Shown one piece after another: positions 11,191 to 19,154 of a stretch of DNA of 64,000 nucleotides. The position numbers and the translations under genes are program-made. Location of the stretch: positions 282,484 through 346,483 of the forward strand of contig NZ_QFRK01000004.1 of NCBI RefSeq assembly GCF_003143855.1. Direction: 5' to 3'. Numbering within the stretch: position 1 is the stretch's first letter; each line of letters begins with the position of its first letter. The notes below the pieces were generated by a model. That model searched no databases, was not told the DNA's origin, and worked only from the letters and a program-made list of their open reading frames with translations. Origin of the DNA: Streptomyces sp. NWU339 (GTDB lineage: Bacteria > Actinomycetota > Actinomycetes > Streptomycetales > Streptomycetaceae).

Positions 11191-12906
11191 TCAGCGCCAG
11201 CGTGCTTGCGGCGGTGGCGGGGGCGAGACCGCGGCTGCTTCGACGGTCGGCGTGCTGGCCTGTGGTGCCCCTTCGGACCGTGCTGCGCTGCGGGCCTGTG
11301 CTGCGCGGGCGCGTGCGCTGGGCGCTGGCCGTGCATTGAAGCGCTGTATACGCCAGGCCAAGGTCCTTGCGAGGGAGCCGGCGTCGTCCAGGGCACGTTG
11401 GTCGGCGGCCTGCCTGAGGAGTCGCTCCGGGGTGTGGCCGAGTGTTTCCGCTTCGGCGAGTGCGGCGGTGAGGGCGTCGACAGCGGGGTCTGCGAGGACC
11501 TGCTCCGCGTGCTCGGGCACGGCCCGACGGATGTGGCGGATGTGCCGGTCCACAGTCTGTTGGGGCGGTCGGCGCTGGACGAGGGCGGCCAGGGGCGCGG
11601 CTGCTGCCTGGTCGTAGGCGGCTTGCAGGTGGAGCAGGGTCTGCTGAGCGGCGGTGACCTGCTGGTCGTGGTGGCGGAGCTGGTGCCAGCGGGCGGCCGC
11701 GATGGCGACGAGGATCGCGGCATCGAGGAACATCGCCAGGACGGCTCCGTCTCTGGAGACGGGCTCGCGAAGCATCGCCCGTACGGCGCCGCGCAGGGCG
11801 TGGGCGTGGTGGTGTTCGGCCTGGATGCGGGAGCGGGTGGCGCGCTCGAACGCGGAGGCTGCTGCGCGGAGCTGGGCGCGGATGGGTGCGGGGGCGAGGA
11901 GGGGCAGGGCGTCGAGGGCTTCGCCGAAGGCGGCGAGGTGGGCCTGGGAGGCTCGGTCGTCGTTTCCAGTGAGGTGCTGGGGGATGCGTTCGGTGGCGGC
12001 GGTGGCCTGGTGCCAGGGGTTGGGCCTGCGCCTGTCCGGCTGGCTGGTGGGCTGCGGGTCGGTGGCCTCCAGGCGTGCTCGGATCTTGGGGAAGGACAGG
12101 TCCGGTGCGAGTTCGGAGCCGGAGTACCAGACGGGTTCCTTGCCGGCGGTGGTGTTGTCTTCGCTGGCGACCTTGTAGCCGCGTATGTCGCCGGAGGGGA
12201 AGTACACGACTTCGACCAGCACGCCGTCGGTGAGGTTGAGCAGGCGGATGAACTCCTCGGTGCTGGTGGTGGCGGCCACGGCGGTGCGGACGATGGTGCG
12301 CAGGCGTTCGCGTGCCGGCTTGTCCCGGCCTTGGCGGCGTGCCTTTTCCTGTTCGGCGCGGGTGGGGCGCTTGGCGGCGGTGCGGTCTCCGCGGACGACT
12401 TGGAAGAGGCCGTACTCCTTCTCGATGGTGGCGAGTTCGCGGTCGGCGGTGAGGTAGTCGTTCCAGTGGCGTGCGGGGCGTAGGTCGCCGCGGACCTTGG
12501 TGGCGGCGATGTGGATGTGGTCGGGGGCGTGGCGGACGGCGACCCAGCGGCAGCCGTCCGGGTCGTCTTGTGGCGCGATGCCGGTGGCGGCCACGACGCG
12601 GCGGGCTATGTCGGCCCACTCCTCGTCGCTGAGGTGGCGATCGGTTGTGGCGGCGCGGAGGGAGCAGTGCCAGACGTGCCGCTCGGGTGCTCGGCCGAGT
12701 CGGCGGGCTTGCTTGACGCGGAGGTCGAGGTCGGCCACGAGGAGCTTCCTTGTGGCGGTGAAGTCGTCGGTGCGGCCGGGGTCGGGGGCGAAGCCGTCCC
12801 AGGAGGCGACCAGGTGCGGGCCGGTGTGGTCCTTGGCCTTCTTGGTGTCGAAGAGGTAGCGGATCAGGCCGGCGGTGTCCTTGCCGCTGCTGATCTTGGC
12901 GATCAC
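11191..12906 (-). CDS. MOB-type relaxase
   Basis: The 571-residue protein begins MIAKISSGKDTAGLIRYLF, an N-terminus typical of actinobacterial mobilization relaxases. It carries the metal-binding three-histidine motif (HAPDHIHIAATK, His126/130/132), with further conserved histidines at 77 and 80. The C-terminal half is helical and charged with a short hydrophobic stretch. It would nick oriT and lead single-stranded DNA into a recipient. The GTG start overlaps the stop of the MobC-like gene by 4 bp. No coupling protein or FtsK-like TraB gene lies in the window, so transfer would rely on another element. Confidence 0.88.
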   Translation of the reverse strand: MIAKISSGKDTAGLIRYLFDTKKAKDHTGPHLVASWDGFAPDPGRTDDFTATRKLLVADLDLRVKQARRLGRAPERHVWHCSLRAATTDRHLSDEEWADIARRVVAATGIAPQDDPDGCRWVAVRHAPDHIHIAATKVRGDLRPARHWNDYLTADRELATIEKEYGLFQVVRGDRTAAKRPTRAEQEKARRQGRDKPARERLRTIVRTAVAATTSTEEFIRLLNLTDGVLVEVVYFPSGDIRGYKVASEDNTTAGKEPVWYSGSELAPDLSFPKIRARLEATDPQPTSQPDRRRPNPWHQATAATERIPQHLTGNDDRASQAHLAAFGEALDALPLLAPAPIRAQLRAAASAFERATRSRIQAEHHHAHALRGAVRAMLREPVSRDGAVLAMFLDAAILVAIAAARWHQLRHHDQQVTAAQQTLLHLQAAYDQAAAAPLAALVQRRPPQQTVDRHIRHIRRAVPEHAEQVLADPAVDALTAALAEAETLGHTPERLLRQAADQRALDDAGSLARTLAWRIQRFNARPAPSARARAAQARSAARSEGAPQASTPTVEAAAVSPPPPPQARWR

Positions 12907-13421
12907 CGGGCGGCCTTCTTGGCGACGGCCTGGTTCGCGGCTGCCGCGATCTCGCTGATGGCAGCCCGGACCGCGCCCAGGGTGCGCTCCGTCTGGGCCA
13001 GGGCGGTGGTATCCCCAGGCTGTGGATGGCCGCCGGAGTTGAGCTTCCGGGCGATCTGATTGGCGTTGTTGCCGATCTTGGCGACCTGCTCGCGCAGGGC
13101 GGTCAACTCGTCTATGTAGTCGTCCAGCGGGGTGCGCTGACCGGGAAGGGCGAGGTCGCCGTGGACATGCGCCATGACGACGGCGCCCACGTAGTGAGCG
13201 CCGGCGATGTTCAGCGACCGGGCCCTGGCGAGGATGGCGGTCTTCTCTTCGACGCTGTAGCGCACGTCGACACGCTCCTTGCGCTGGGTGTCTTTGCGCT
13301 TGCGGCGGCGGGCGATGCGGTGCAGGGCGGCGGCTTCGGCGGCGCGCGGCAGGACGACGGTCGCGGCCTTGGCGTGCTGTTCATCCTCGGGCGCCCCCTG
13401 GCGCCCGAGGATCTCCGCCAT
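12903..13421 (-). CDS. MobC-like relaxosome accessory protein
   Basis: The 172-residue basic protein contains a ribbon-helix-helix-like region (RKERVDVRYSVEEKTAILAR) and the MobC signature region REQVAKIGNNANQIARKLN near the C-terminus. MobC proteins bind oriT and help the relaxase open the strand. The ATG at 13421 begins MAEILGRQGAPEDEQ. A GTG at 13553 would add 44 low-complexity residues and cannot be excluded. It is coupled to the relaxase by a 4-bp overlap. Confidence 0.82.
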   Translation of the reverse strand: MAEILGRQGAPEDEQHAKAATVVLPRAAEAAALHRIARRRKRKDTQRKERVDVRYSVEEKTAILARARSLNIAGAHYVGAVVMAHVHGDLALPGQRTPLDDYIDELTALREQVAKIGNNANQIARKLNSGGHPQPGDTTALAQTERTLGAVRAAISEIAAAANQAVAKKAAR

Positions 13422-13591
13422 CCCTGGGGCGGGACTCCCGTTGGGCCGGCCCTTGGACGGTCCAGCGGCATACCTTGCTGCTGCTCGGTGGGCGGGCCCG
13501 AGGAGCTCCCCGCGGGGGCGGAAGGGGGCGTCGTCTGCGGGGTCATCGTGCACAGTCGTGCTCCAGTGGTGTGTGGGCAGGGCTTCGTCAC

Positions 13592-13715
13592 GTCCGTCGC
13601 ATCCGTCCCGTGGCTGGTCAGGACAGGTACGGACCGGCACGCAGGTACAGATCGATCCGTCGCGGCGAGGAAGTCCGTCCCCGCGCTGACCTGCGCGGGG
13701 ACGGATGGGACGGAC
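13592..13715. other. Candidate oriT: long inverted repeat in the mob intergenic region
   Basis: The roughly 320-bp space between the DUF3631 gene and mobC contains 18-bp arms at 13592-13609 and 13698-13715 that are inverted copies with one mismatch (left arm begins GTCCGTC, ATCCGTCCC ends it). A short direct repeat of GGTAC lies between them. Inverted repeats next to mobC are typical of nick regions. The function is inferred from position alone. Confidence 0.45.
13674..13705 (-). terminator. Hairpin downstream of the DUF3631 gene
   Basis: The arms at 13674-13686 and 13693-13705 are perfectly complementary (TCCGTCCCCGCGC) around a 6-nt loop. It would end transcription of the DUF3631 gene. The right arm is shared with the larger inverted repeat of the candidate oriT, so it could serve both. 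Confidence 0.55.
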
Positions 13716-13740
13716 TGAGACGGTCCCAGAGGGAGGCGGG

Positions 13741-15553
13741 TCAGCGGGCGTGCTTGGGGCCGGTGGTGCCGGGCAGGCCGACGGGCAGCGACCCGGCCGG
13801 AGGGGCGGGCGGTTTGCCCGGGGCCGGACGTGCGGGCGCGGACTCGTGCCCACCTGCGTGGGCCGGCTGCGCGGGAGCGGTGGTGGGGTCGGGGCAGTAG
13901 CGGGCCCAGGCGTCGAGGAACTGGTTGCGGGCGTACGCCTTGGCCTGACGGCCCTGCTCGAAGCGGTAGTTGGCCGGACGGATGCCGAAGTCCCTGAGTA
14001 GCGCCGACAAGTGGTAGGCGTTCAGCCCCTTGGAGCCGTAGTCCGGCCATGGGGACTCGGCGTCCGTCAGCAGCGCGGCGAGCAGGTCCTGCGAGCGCAG
14101 GGCCTCTTTGTTGCCCTCCTGTTCGAAGATGCGGCGGATGTCGCGCAGCAGTCGCGTCTTCAGGGTCGTCTGCTCGTCCTGGACGGCCTCGTGCCGGGTC
14201 ATCGCCAGGCAGGCGGTACGGGCGCTGGTGGGCCAGTGGCCGCCGGCCAGGTCGGCGACGATGACCAGCGGCTCCCAGGTGTCCGCGGCCCGGTCCTCGA
14301 CCGGCATCGCCGGCACCAGACCGGCAGCCGTGCCACGCAGCGGGGTCAGCCACGCGGTCAGCCGGTCGCGCAGTGCGTTCAGTTCGGGCACCGAGTACCG
14401 CGAGCGGAACGGGGTGATCCGCTCGCCGGGCTTGCGCTTCTGCATGCGGAGCACGACCGCCCGGTCCATGATCGTGTCCGGCAGGTCGCCGATCCCGGCC
14501 AGCGCGGCCATGGCGAAGGTGGGGAACGCCGTCGGCTTGTGCTCCGGCCCGGAGATCCGCCAGGCGGGCCGGTTGCGCTGGTGCCCGGCGTTCAGCAGAC
14601 CGCGCAGGTCCTCCTTCTCGCCGGCCTTGGGGCCGAAGATGGTGTCGGCCTCGTCCACCAGCAGCGTCGGCGGGTTCTTGCCGATGACGCGGAAGACCAC
14701 CGCGGGGGAGGTGTTCACCGTCATCATCGGCTGGTGCACCGTCTCGTAGAGCACGTCCAGGACGCGGGACTTGCCGCACCCCTTCGTCGGGCCGACCACC
14801 GCCAGACGCGGCGCGTGCTGCAGGGCGGGCTGGATGTGGGAGGCCGCCACCCACAGCGTGACCGCGGTCAGCGCCTCCTCGCTCGGCAGCACCACGTACC
14901 GGCCGATTGTCGCCCGGACCTCGTCCAGCAGCACGGCACCGTCCGCCGCCCCGCCGCCGGCGCTTACATGGTCCCCGGCCCTCGAACCGTCGTCCGGGAC
15001 CACGGTCCCGTCCTTCGCCTGCCCGGTCCCGGTCCCCGCGGCCCCCCCGGGCGATGCCCGCATCCTGGGGACCGGTCCCCACGTCGGGGACCAGGTGGCC
15101 GGGACCGGGCTCTTGGTCCCGCTCCGGGGACGGGACCGGTCCGCCCGGACTGGCATGGTTCCCAGCCTGCGGTCCGGTCCCCACGCCGCCGGCCTGCATC
15201 TCTCCTATACCGACGGATATCCGGTCCCTGGCCCGTGCCCGGTCGTGGGACGGGGCCGCACCCTCCGGCGGCCACGGAGCAACACCATGGTGCGGTCGGT
15301 CCCCGGTCCCCGCACGAGGGGACCGGTCCTCGGTTTCCGGTCCCAGGGGACGGCCCCCGCTGTGGGGACTGTCTTCGGACTCGATGAGGGGACCGTCCCC
15401 GGTCCCCTGGTGTGGGGACCGTGACCCGGCCCGGCCCCCGTTGCGCGGGACCGTCCCCTGCCCGGGGACTGTTACGGGCGGCCAGACGACCTTGGGCCCG
15501 GCCTCCGCGCCGGCGGACGCACTCGCCGCGTCCGAGGACGTAGCGTCCTCCAT
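13741..15553 (-). pseudogene. DUF3631 ATPase, frameshifted (possible replication protein)
   Basis: The C-terminal ~470 residues hold a P-loop (GPTKGCGKS), a Walker B-like TLLVDEAD and the DUF3631 tail (PDYGSKGLNAYHLSALLRDF). This domain is common in proteins of actinobacterial integrative plasmids, where it is associated with replication. The best start is the ATG at 15553 (MEDATSSDAAS) with an AGGAAGG ribosome site 7 bp upstream, but that frame differs from the ATPase frame. Removing one G from the run of seven at 15043-15049 joins the two frames as GIARGAAGTGTG. It is therefore either a true 1-bp insertion, a sequencing error or a slippage site. A shorter product could start at the ATG 15154-15156. 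Confidence 0.7.
14990..15480. repeat. Dense GGGACC/GGTCCC repeats in the 5' part of the DUF3631 gene
   Basis: Some twenty or more copies of GGGACC or its complement, often as GGGACCGG or GGGACCGGTCCC, crowd about 500 bp. They encode the low-complexity N-terminal segment (repeated GTG-P and GDRP units). The density on both strands exceeds what background GC would give by eye. Whether they act as protein-binding iterons or are only a coding microsatellite is unknown. Confidence 0.6.
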
Positions 15554-15692
15554 AGGCGTTCCTTCCTGGTGAGGGGCAGGACGGACTGGGTCCCGCCCCT
15601 CACCGGCTCGTTCGTTCAGGGATGGGCGATGCGCAGGGGAATCTCCGGCCCTCGGCGTTAGCACGCCGGGGGTCGCTCTGTTCCCCCGTGAG

Positions 15693-15929
15693 TCATGCCG
15701 TGAGGTCGTAGGCGGTCTGCCGGTCGAGCCAGGCGTCGACCTCGTGCCAGCGGTAGCGCAGGTGGCGGCCGACCTTGTGCACGTTGGGGCCGATGCCCCG
15801 GTACTTCCACTGGTAGAGCGTCTTCACCGGCACCCCGAGGTAGGCGGCGACTTCCGCCGGGGTGGCCAGGGGGCCGCGTCGGGAGGCGTCGGCGGCGGTG
15901 TGGGCAGGACGGGGGGAAAGGCTCGGCAT
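15693..15929 (-). CDS. xis: Excisionase-like HTH protein
   Basis: The 78-residue protein has a winged helix of the MerR/excisionase type (LATPAEVAAYLGVPVKTLYQ, then KVGRHLRYRWHEVDAWLDRQ). This is the standard excisionase of Streptomyces integrative elements, which steers the integrase towards excision. The ATG at 15929 has a GGGAG ribosome site. The longer in-frame reading to 16019 lacks one. It lies between the DUF3631 gene and the regulatory region in front of the XRE and integrase genes. Confidence 0.85.
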   Translation of the reverse strand: MPSLSPRPAHTAADASRRGPLATPAEVAAYLGVPVKTLYQWKYRGIGPNVHKVGRHLRYRWHEVDAWLDRQTAYDLTA

Positions 15930-16316
15930 AGGGCTCCCTTTTCGGTTTCGGACAACAGCGTGGGCAACGCAGCCACACCCCGGGCGAAGAAGTCCAGAGT
16001 TGGTTCTAGAACTCTCCATCAGTTCCCATTGGGCGGCCGGGGAGTCATAACCGTAAGGGCGAATCGCCGGTCAACCAAAAAGTTAGTGCCGATGCGATGG
16101 GCGGCTTGTAACCGCAGGTGGTGGCCCCTCACCGGATGCTGCTGCAAGCTACACTGCGCTCGCTTTCCGCATCGCACCAAAATCGCAGTGAGGCTTTCGG
16201 GCGTCTTGCGTCGGGTAATCTCCGGACCAATTCGCGACCCGGCGGGCGGAGACTTCTGTAGAGTTCGTGAACCAACTATTGCCAAAGGTTCCGGCTGCAA
16301 GTTACAGCTACCTGTC
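15930..16316. promoter_or_regulatory. Divergent control region between xis and the XRE regulator
   Basis: This 387-bp gap holds no gene. It is visibly richer in A+T than its surroundings. Two near-identical sites, CTGCAAGCTACA (16142-16153) and CTGCAAGTTACA (16295-16306), the second just before the XRE start codon, are candidate operators. A related inverted form (CTTGTAACCGCAG) lies near 16104. An inverted repeat AGAGTT-N8-AACTCT sits near 15994-16013 upstream of xis. The likely binder is the XRE protein at 16317. Confidence 0.5.
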
Positions 16317-16637
16317 ATGGCAACTCGACCTCTTGAAATAGGCCCCGCCGGCCTTCACGCCGCCCGCGCCATCGAACACATACGACTGGCGCTCGGCCTC
16401 ACCCAGCATCAGCTGGCCGCCCGTTGCACCGCGATGGGACGCCCGATGACCAACACCGCACTCAGCCGTACCGAACGCGCCCATCGTCGCTGCGACATCG
16501 ACGACCTTGTCGTGATCGCTGCGACCCTCGGTGTTCCTCCGACGGCTCTGTTGCCACTTGGGGCCTGCCCCGACGCCCATCCTCGCCACGTCGGCGCAGA
16601 TGCCCGCGGCCGAGCTCAGGAGGCCCTTCTTGGCTGA
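16317..16637 (+). CDS. XRE-family HTH regulator
   Basis: The 106-residue protein carries a Cro/CI-type helix-turn-helix over residues 15-75 (HIRLALGLTQHQLAARC, then NTALSRTERAHRRCDIDDL). The ATG 16317-16319 was chosen because the longer reading upstream runs through the regulatory region. It overlaps the integrase start by 8 bp, so both are co-translated. It probably represses the xis/rep side of the element through the repeats in front of it. Confidence 0.8.
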   Translation: MATRPLEIGPAGLHAARAIEHIRLALGLTQHQLAARCTAMGRPMTNTALSRTERAHRRCDIDDLVVIAATLGVPPTALLPLGACPDAHPRHVGADARGRAQEALLG

Positions 16638-17979
16638 CGTGTACGACCGCTGGCACAAGTCCCACCCCAAGCCGGACGAGACCCAGTGCGGCGAGCACAA
16701 GAGCCGCACCCGGCGAATGGTGCCGACATCGGATCATGGGATCGGCAAGCGCTGGCAGGTCCGGTATCGCGACCTGGACGGCCACCAGCGCAAGGAGAAC
16801 TTCCACACGAGGGCCGAAGCCGACAAGCGGGCGGCCGAGGTCGATGTCGAGATCCGGAGCGGCAGTTACGTCGTTCCCGCCGAGACGAAGCAGACGCTCG
16901 GCGCCTACGCCCGGAAGTGGCTCGACGCGAACTCGGTGGGCCCGACCACGGCCCTCCGCTACGAGGCCACCGTCCGCAACCACATCGTCGCCCACCTCGG
17001 CCGGCGCGAGCTGCGGTCCCTGAACAAGCCCTCGGTCATTCAGGGCTGGGTCCGCACGCTTCAGGACGGCGGCTTCGAGGTGTCGACGATCGAGGGCATC
17101 TTCGACATCCTCTCCAGCATCCTCGGCATGGCCGTGGAGGACGGGTTGCTGCCGAAGAACCCCTGCAAGGCGAAGTCGGTGAAGCTGCCTACGGCGACCA
17201 AGAAGAAGATCATTCCCTGGCCGATGGAGCGCGTACGCGCCGTTATCGCCGGGCTCCCGAAGCGCTTCCAGGCCGGTGGCAAGCTCGCCTTCGGCTGCGG
17301 TCTACGCCAGGGCGAGGTGTTCGGCTTCGCCGTCGAGGACATCGACTTCAAGGGCGGCTGGATCCACGTCAACCGTCAGGTACGGCTGGTGGGCACCAAG
17401 CCCGTCTTCGCCCTGCCGAAGGGCAACAAGATCCGGTCAGTCCCTCTGCCGGCTCAGCTGGCCGCTGTCCTCAAGACCCACATGAAGGAGTTTCCGCCGG
17501 TCGAGGTCACGCTGCCCTGGGCCAAGCCCGACGGTGAGCCCAAGACCTTCCGCCTGCTCTTCGTCGACGAGAAGCACCGGGCCTACAACCGCAGCGTCTT
17601 CAACATGGGCGCCTGGAAGCTCGCCCTGGCTGCCGCCGGCGTGATCCCTCCCCGCGAGCGCGGGGCGAGGTACCTCCAGGCGGCGCCGGACGACGGCATG
17701 CACGCCCTCCGGCACGCCTACGCCTCCGTGCTCCTGGACGCCGGGGAGAGCATCAAGGCGCTCTCCGAATACCTCGGCCATTCGGACCCCGGCTTCACGC
17801 TGCGGACGTACACGCACCTGCTGCCGTCCAGCGAGACCCGCACCCGCAAGGCGATCGACGACGCCTTCACCGAAGCCGAAGAAGCCGAAGCCGAGGACGA
17901 CGGCGCTCCGCCCGCCGCCCAGGGCACATCAGAACCCCCAGCAAAACCCATGTGCCCTCAATGTGCCCTGGCCGCCTGA
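16630..17979 (+). CDS. int: Tyrosine site-specific integrase
   Basis: The 449-residue recombinase has an AP2-like arm-binding N-terminus (KRWQVRYRDLDGHQRKENFH), a SAM-like core-binding domain and a catalytic domain with GCGLRQGE (Arg), HALRHAYAS (His-x-x-Arg), LGHSDPG (His) and the nucleophile Tyr in TLRTYTHL. The start is a TTG at 16630, preceded by a perfect AGGAGG 6 bp upstream and overlapping the XRE stop. The ATG further upstream would add 33 residues inside the XRE gene. The last codons contain repeated ATGTGCCCT motifs that may be arm sites. No tRNA target follows. Confidence 0.93.
   Translation: MADVYDRWHKSHPKPDETQCGEHKSRTRRMVPTSDHGIGKRWQVRYRDLDGHQRKENFHTRAEADKRAAEVDVEIRSGSYVVPAETKQTLGAYARKWLDANSVGPTTALRYEATVRNHIVAHLGRRELRSLNKPSVIQGWVRTLQDGGFEVSTIEGIFDILSSILGMAVEDGLLPKNPCKAKSVKLPTATKKKIIPWPMERVRAVIAGLPKRFQAGGKLAFGCGLRQGEVFGFAVEDIDFKGGWIHVNRQVRLVGTKPVFALPKGNKIRSVPLPAQLAAVLKTHMKEFPPVEVTLPWAKPDGEPKTFRLLFVDEKHRAYNRSVFNMGAWKLALAAAGVIPPRERGARYLQAAPDDGMHALRHAYASVLLDAGESIKALSEYLGHSDPGFTLRTYTHLLPSSETRTRKAIDDAFTEAEEAEAEDDGAPPAAQGTSEPPAKPMCPQCALAA
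17919..17971. repeat. Arm-type-like repeats in the 3' end of int
   Basis: CCAGGGCACAT at 17919-17929 is the inverse of ATGTGCCCTGG at 17961-17971, and a further ATGTGCCCT lies at 17950-17958, giving an 11-bp spaced direct pair plus an inverted copy. They lie inside the integrase coding end, next to the expected attachment site, a common position for integrase arm sites. Another CCAGGGCACAT occurs outside the element at 29579-29589. Confidence 0.45.
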
Positions 17980-18002
17980 CGACCCCTCTCCGGCACTGAA
18001 AA

Positions 18003-18026
18003 GGGCGAGGCCCGAAGACCCCGCCC
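18003..18026 (+). terminator. Hairpin after int
   Basis: GGGCGAGG (18003-18010) pairs with CCCCGCCC (18019-18026) with one mismatch around an 8-nt loop. It probably ends int transcription. Confidence 0.4.
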
Positions 18027-18046
18027 ACTACCAGTAAAACCCCAGG

Positions 18047-18478
18047 TCAGGGCCAGACCAGGCAGTACGCCTGATGCCCCGCCTCGTGCAGCCGGTGCGA
18101 GAAGTCCTGCCACTCGTGCAGCAGCCGGTAGACGTTGAAGGCGTCGTTGGGGCCGCCGCGGTCGGGGACCGTGGACCAGATGAAGGCGGCCGCGCCCACC
18201 GCCTCCTCGCCTATGCCGCGGAGCGGGTCGACGACCGTCATGGGGAGTTTCACGACCGCGTAGTCGGGGTGCAGGACGACCAGTTCCAGGGGCGGCACCT
18301 TGTGCAGGGGGACGCCTTCGATGCCGGTGAGGACCATGGCGGCCATCGTCTCCGGCTTGATCTTGGTGAACATGCCGCCCATGCCGAGCTCGTCGCCGCC
18401 GAGTTCCTCGGGGCGCATCGAGATCGGGACGCGGGCGGCGGTGGCGCCGTCCGGCGCGCCGAAATACTTGTAGGTCAC
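18047..18478 (-). CDS. Conserved Streptomyces protein of unknown function
   Basis: The 143-residue protein starts with GTG (MTYKYFGAPDGATAARVPIS) and has no signal peptide, membrane helix or recognised domain. It is moderately acidic and ends HEAGHQAYCLVWP. I believe this is a conserved neighbour of hemL in Streptomyces, but I cannot name a function. It points away from hemL. Its stop lies only 68 bp from the int stop, so the mobile element abuts its 3' end without disrupting it. Confidence 0.7.
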   Translation of the reverse strand: MTYKYFGAPDGATAARVPISMRPEELGGDELGMGGMFTKIKPETMAAMVLTGIEGVPLHKVPPLELVVLHPDYAVVKLPMTVVDPLRGIGEEAVGAAAFIWSTVPDRGGPNDAFNVYRLLHEWQDFSHRLHEAGHQAYCLVWP

Positions 18479-18920
18479 CCCCACTCGACCACCATTCCTG
18501 CTCCCCGCGCTCGACGGGTCGATCGACTCGGCCTCGCCCGGAGCGCCGTGTGCCCGACGGGCCTTGTCCACCTCTTCCGCCTCGCGCCGGTGCCTTCCCC
18601 GCCTGGAACGTCGAGGACCGAGGTCGTCAGTCCCCTCGCCCAGTCCGCCACCGCGATGCATATCTCCACCCGACTGCTTTTCTAGGCCGCGTGGCGCCGC
18701 CACGCAACCCGATCATCGTGTCAGTGACCTCCCCCACGGCCGCCCGCCGAAACGTGCGGTGTTGCATCTGCCCGCGGGACCTTCCCAGCGTCCGGCCGCT
18801 CCGGGCCGGGTGAGCTGTGTCTACTCGGACGCCAGTTTCGCAGATCACGGGCGATCCGGGACCGGATGTCCCCGCAGGTGGCTGGATACCCGAGCCCGTG
18901 GCCGGCCGTGTGGGGCGACC

Positions 18921-18953
18921 GTACGAAACAGGCGTACGAAATGGTTGTACGAA
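18921..18953. promoter_or_regulatory. Three GTACGAA copies at exact 13-bp spacing
   Basis: GTACGAA occurs at 18921-18927, 18934-18940 and 18947-18953, a strict 13-bp period. Such phased heptamers look like binding sites for a repressor or activator, lying about 200 bp before hemL. The regulator is unknown. Confidence 0.4.
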
Positions 18954-18965
18954 CGGGCAGGGCGG

Positions 18966-19097
18966 ATGACTCAGCCGACGGGTCCGGGCGGGCCCGGTCG
19001 GCCACTCGACCGGTGGTCGCCCCAGCCGTCCCCGGGCCCGCCCGGACCCGTCCCGCCCCCGGCCTCCGGCCCCCCGCCCCCGCCTGGCCTACCCTGA
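18966..19097 (+). CDS. Possible 43-residue proline-rich peptide
   Basis: An ATG preceded by AGGGCGG opens a frame encoding MTQPTGPGGPGRPLDRW followed by Pro/Gly-rich sequence. Composition is low-complexity, so chance in GC-rich DNA is a real alternative. It may be a relic of a longer gene whose 3' part was lost before hemL. Confidence 0.2.
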   Translation: MTQPTGPGGPGRPLDRWSPQPSPGPPGPVPPPASGPPPPPGLP

Positions 19098-19121
19098 ACA
19101 GGTCACTCGCACCCCGAGTCC

Positions 19122-19148
19122 GAGATGTCGGAGAGGTCGGAGAAGTCG
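19122..19148. repeat. 9-bp tandem repeat before hemL
   Basis: Three consecutive units GAGATGTCG, GAGAGGTCG and GAGAAGTCG end 6 bp before the hemL ATG, so the ribosome site of hemL must lie within or directly after the repeat. Similar 9-bp units occur at 27166 and 35879. Confidence 0.7.
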
Positions 19149-19154
19149 CAGGTC

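Larger units (their letters stand above)
11191..18000. mobile_element. Mobilizable integrative element (IME), boundaries approximate
   Basis: Relaxase, MobC, DUF3631 ATPase, excisionase, XRE regulator and integrase form one module of the actinobacterial integrative-plasmid type, but no TraB/FtsK or type IV secretion genes are present. The right end should lie just after int (about 17980-18040). The left end could be near 10.4 kb or outside the window, with the stress island as cargo. No flanking direct repeat was found by eye, so the attachment sites remain unplaced. Confidence 0.6.
18479..19154. other. Intergenic stretch upstream of hemL
   Basis: These 676 bp between divergent genes show only unsupported reading frames, apart from a possible 43-codon proline-rich frame (18966-19097). 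The notable content is a triple GTACGAA repeat at 18921-18953 and a 9-bp tandem repeat just before hemL. No clear -35/-10 pair was assigned. Confidence 0.5.

Noticed and set aside
15744..16316. N-terminal extension of the XRE regulator (frame opens at 15744)
   Set aside because: It would cover the xis gene antisense and the A/T-rich control region; the ATG at 16317 gives a normal XRE length.
17980..18046. tRNA 3' end as attachment site next to int
   Set aside because: No TPsiC-like motif or cloverleaf could be formed in this stretch.
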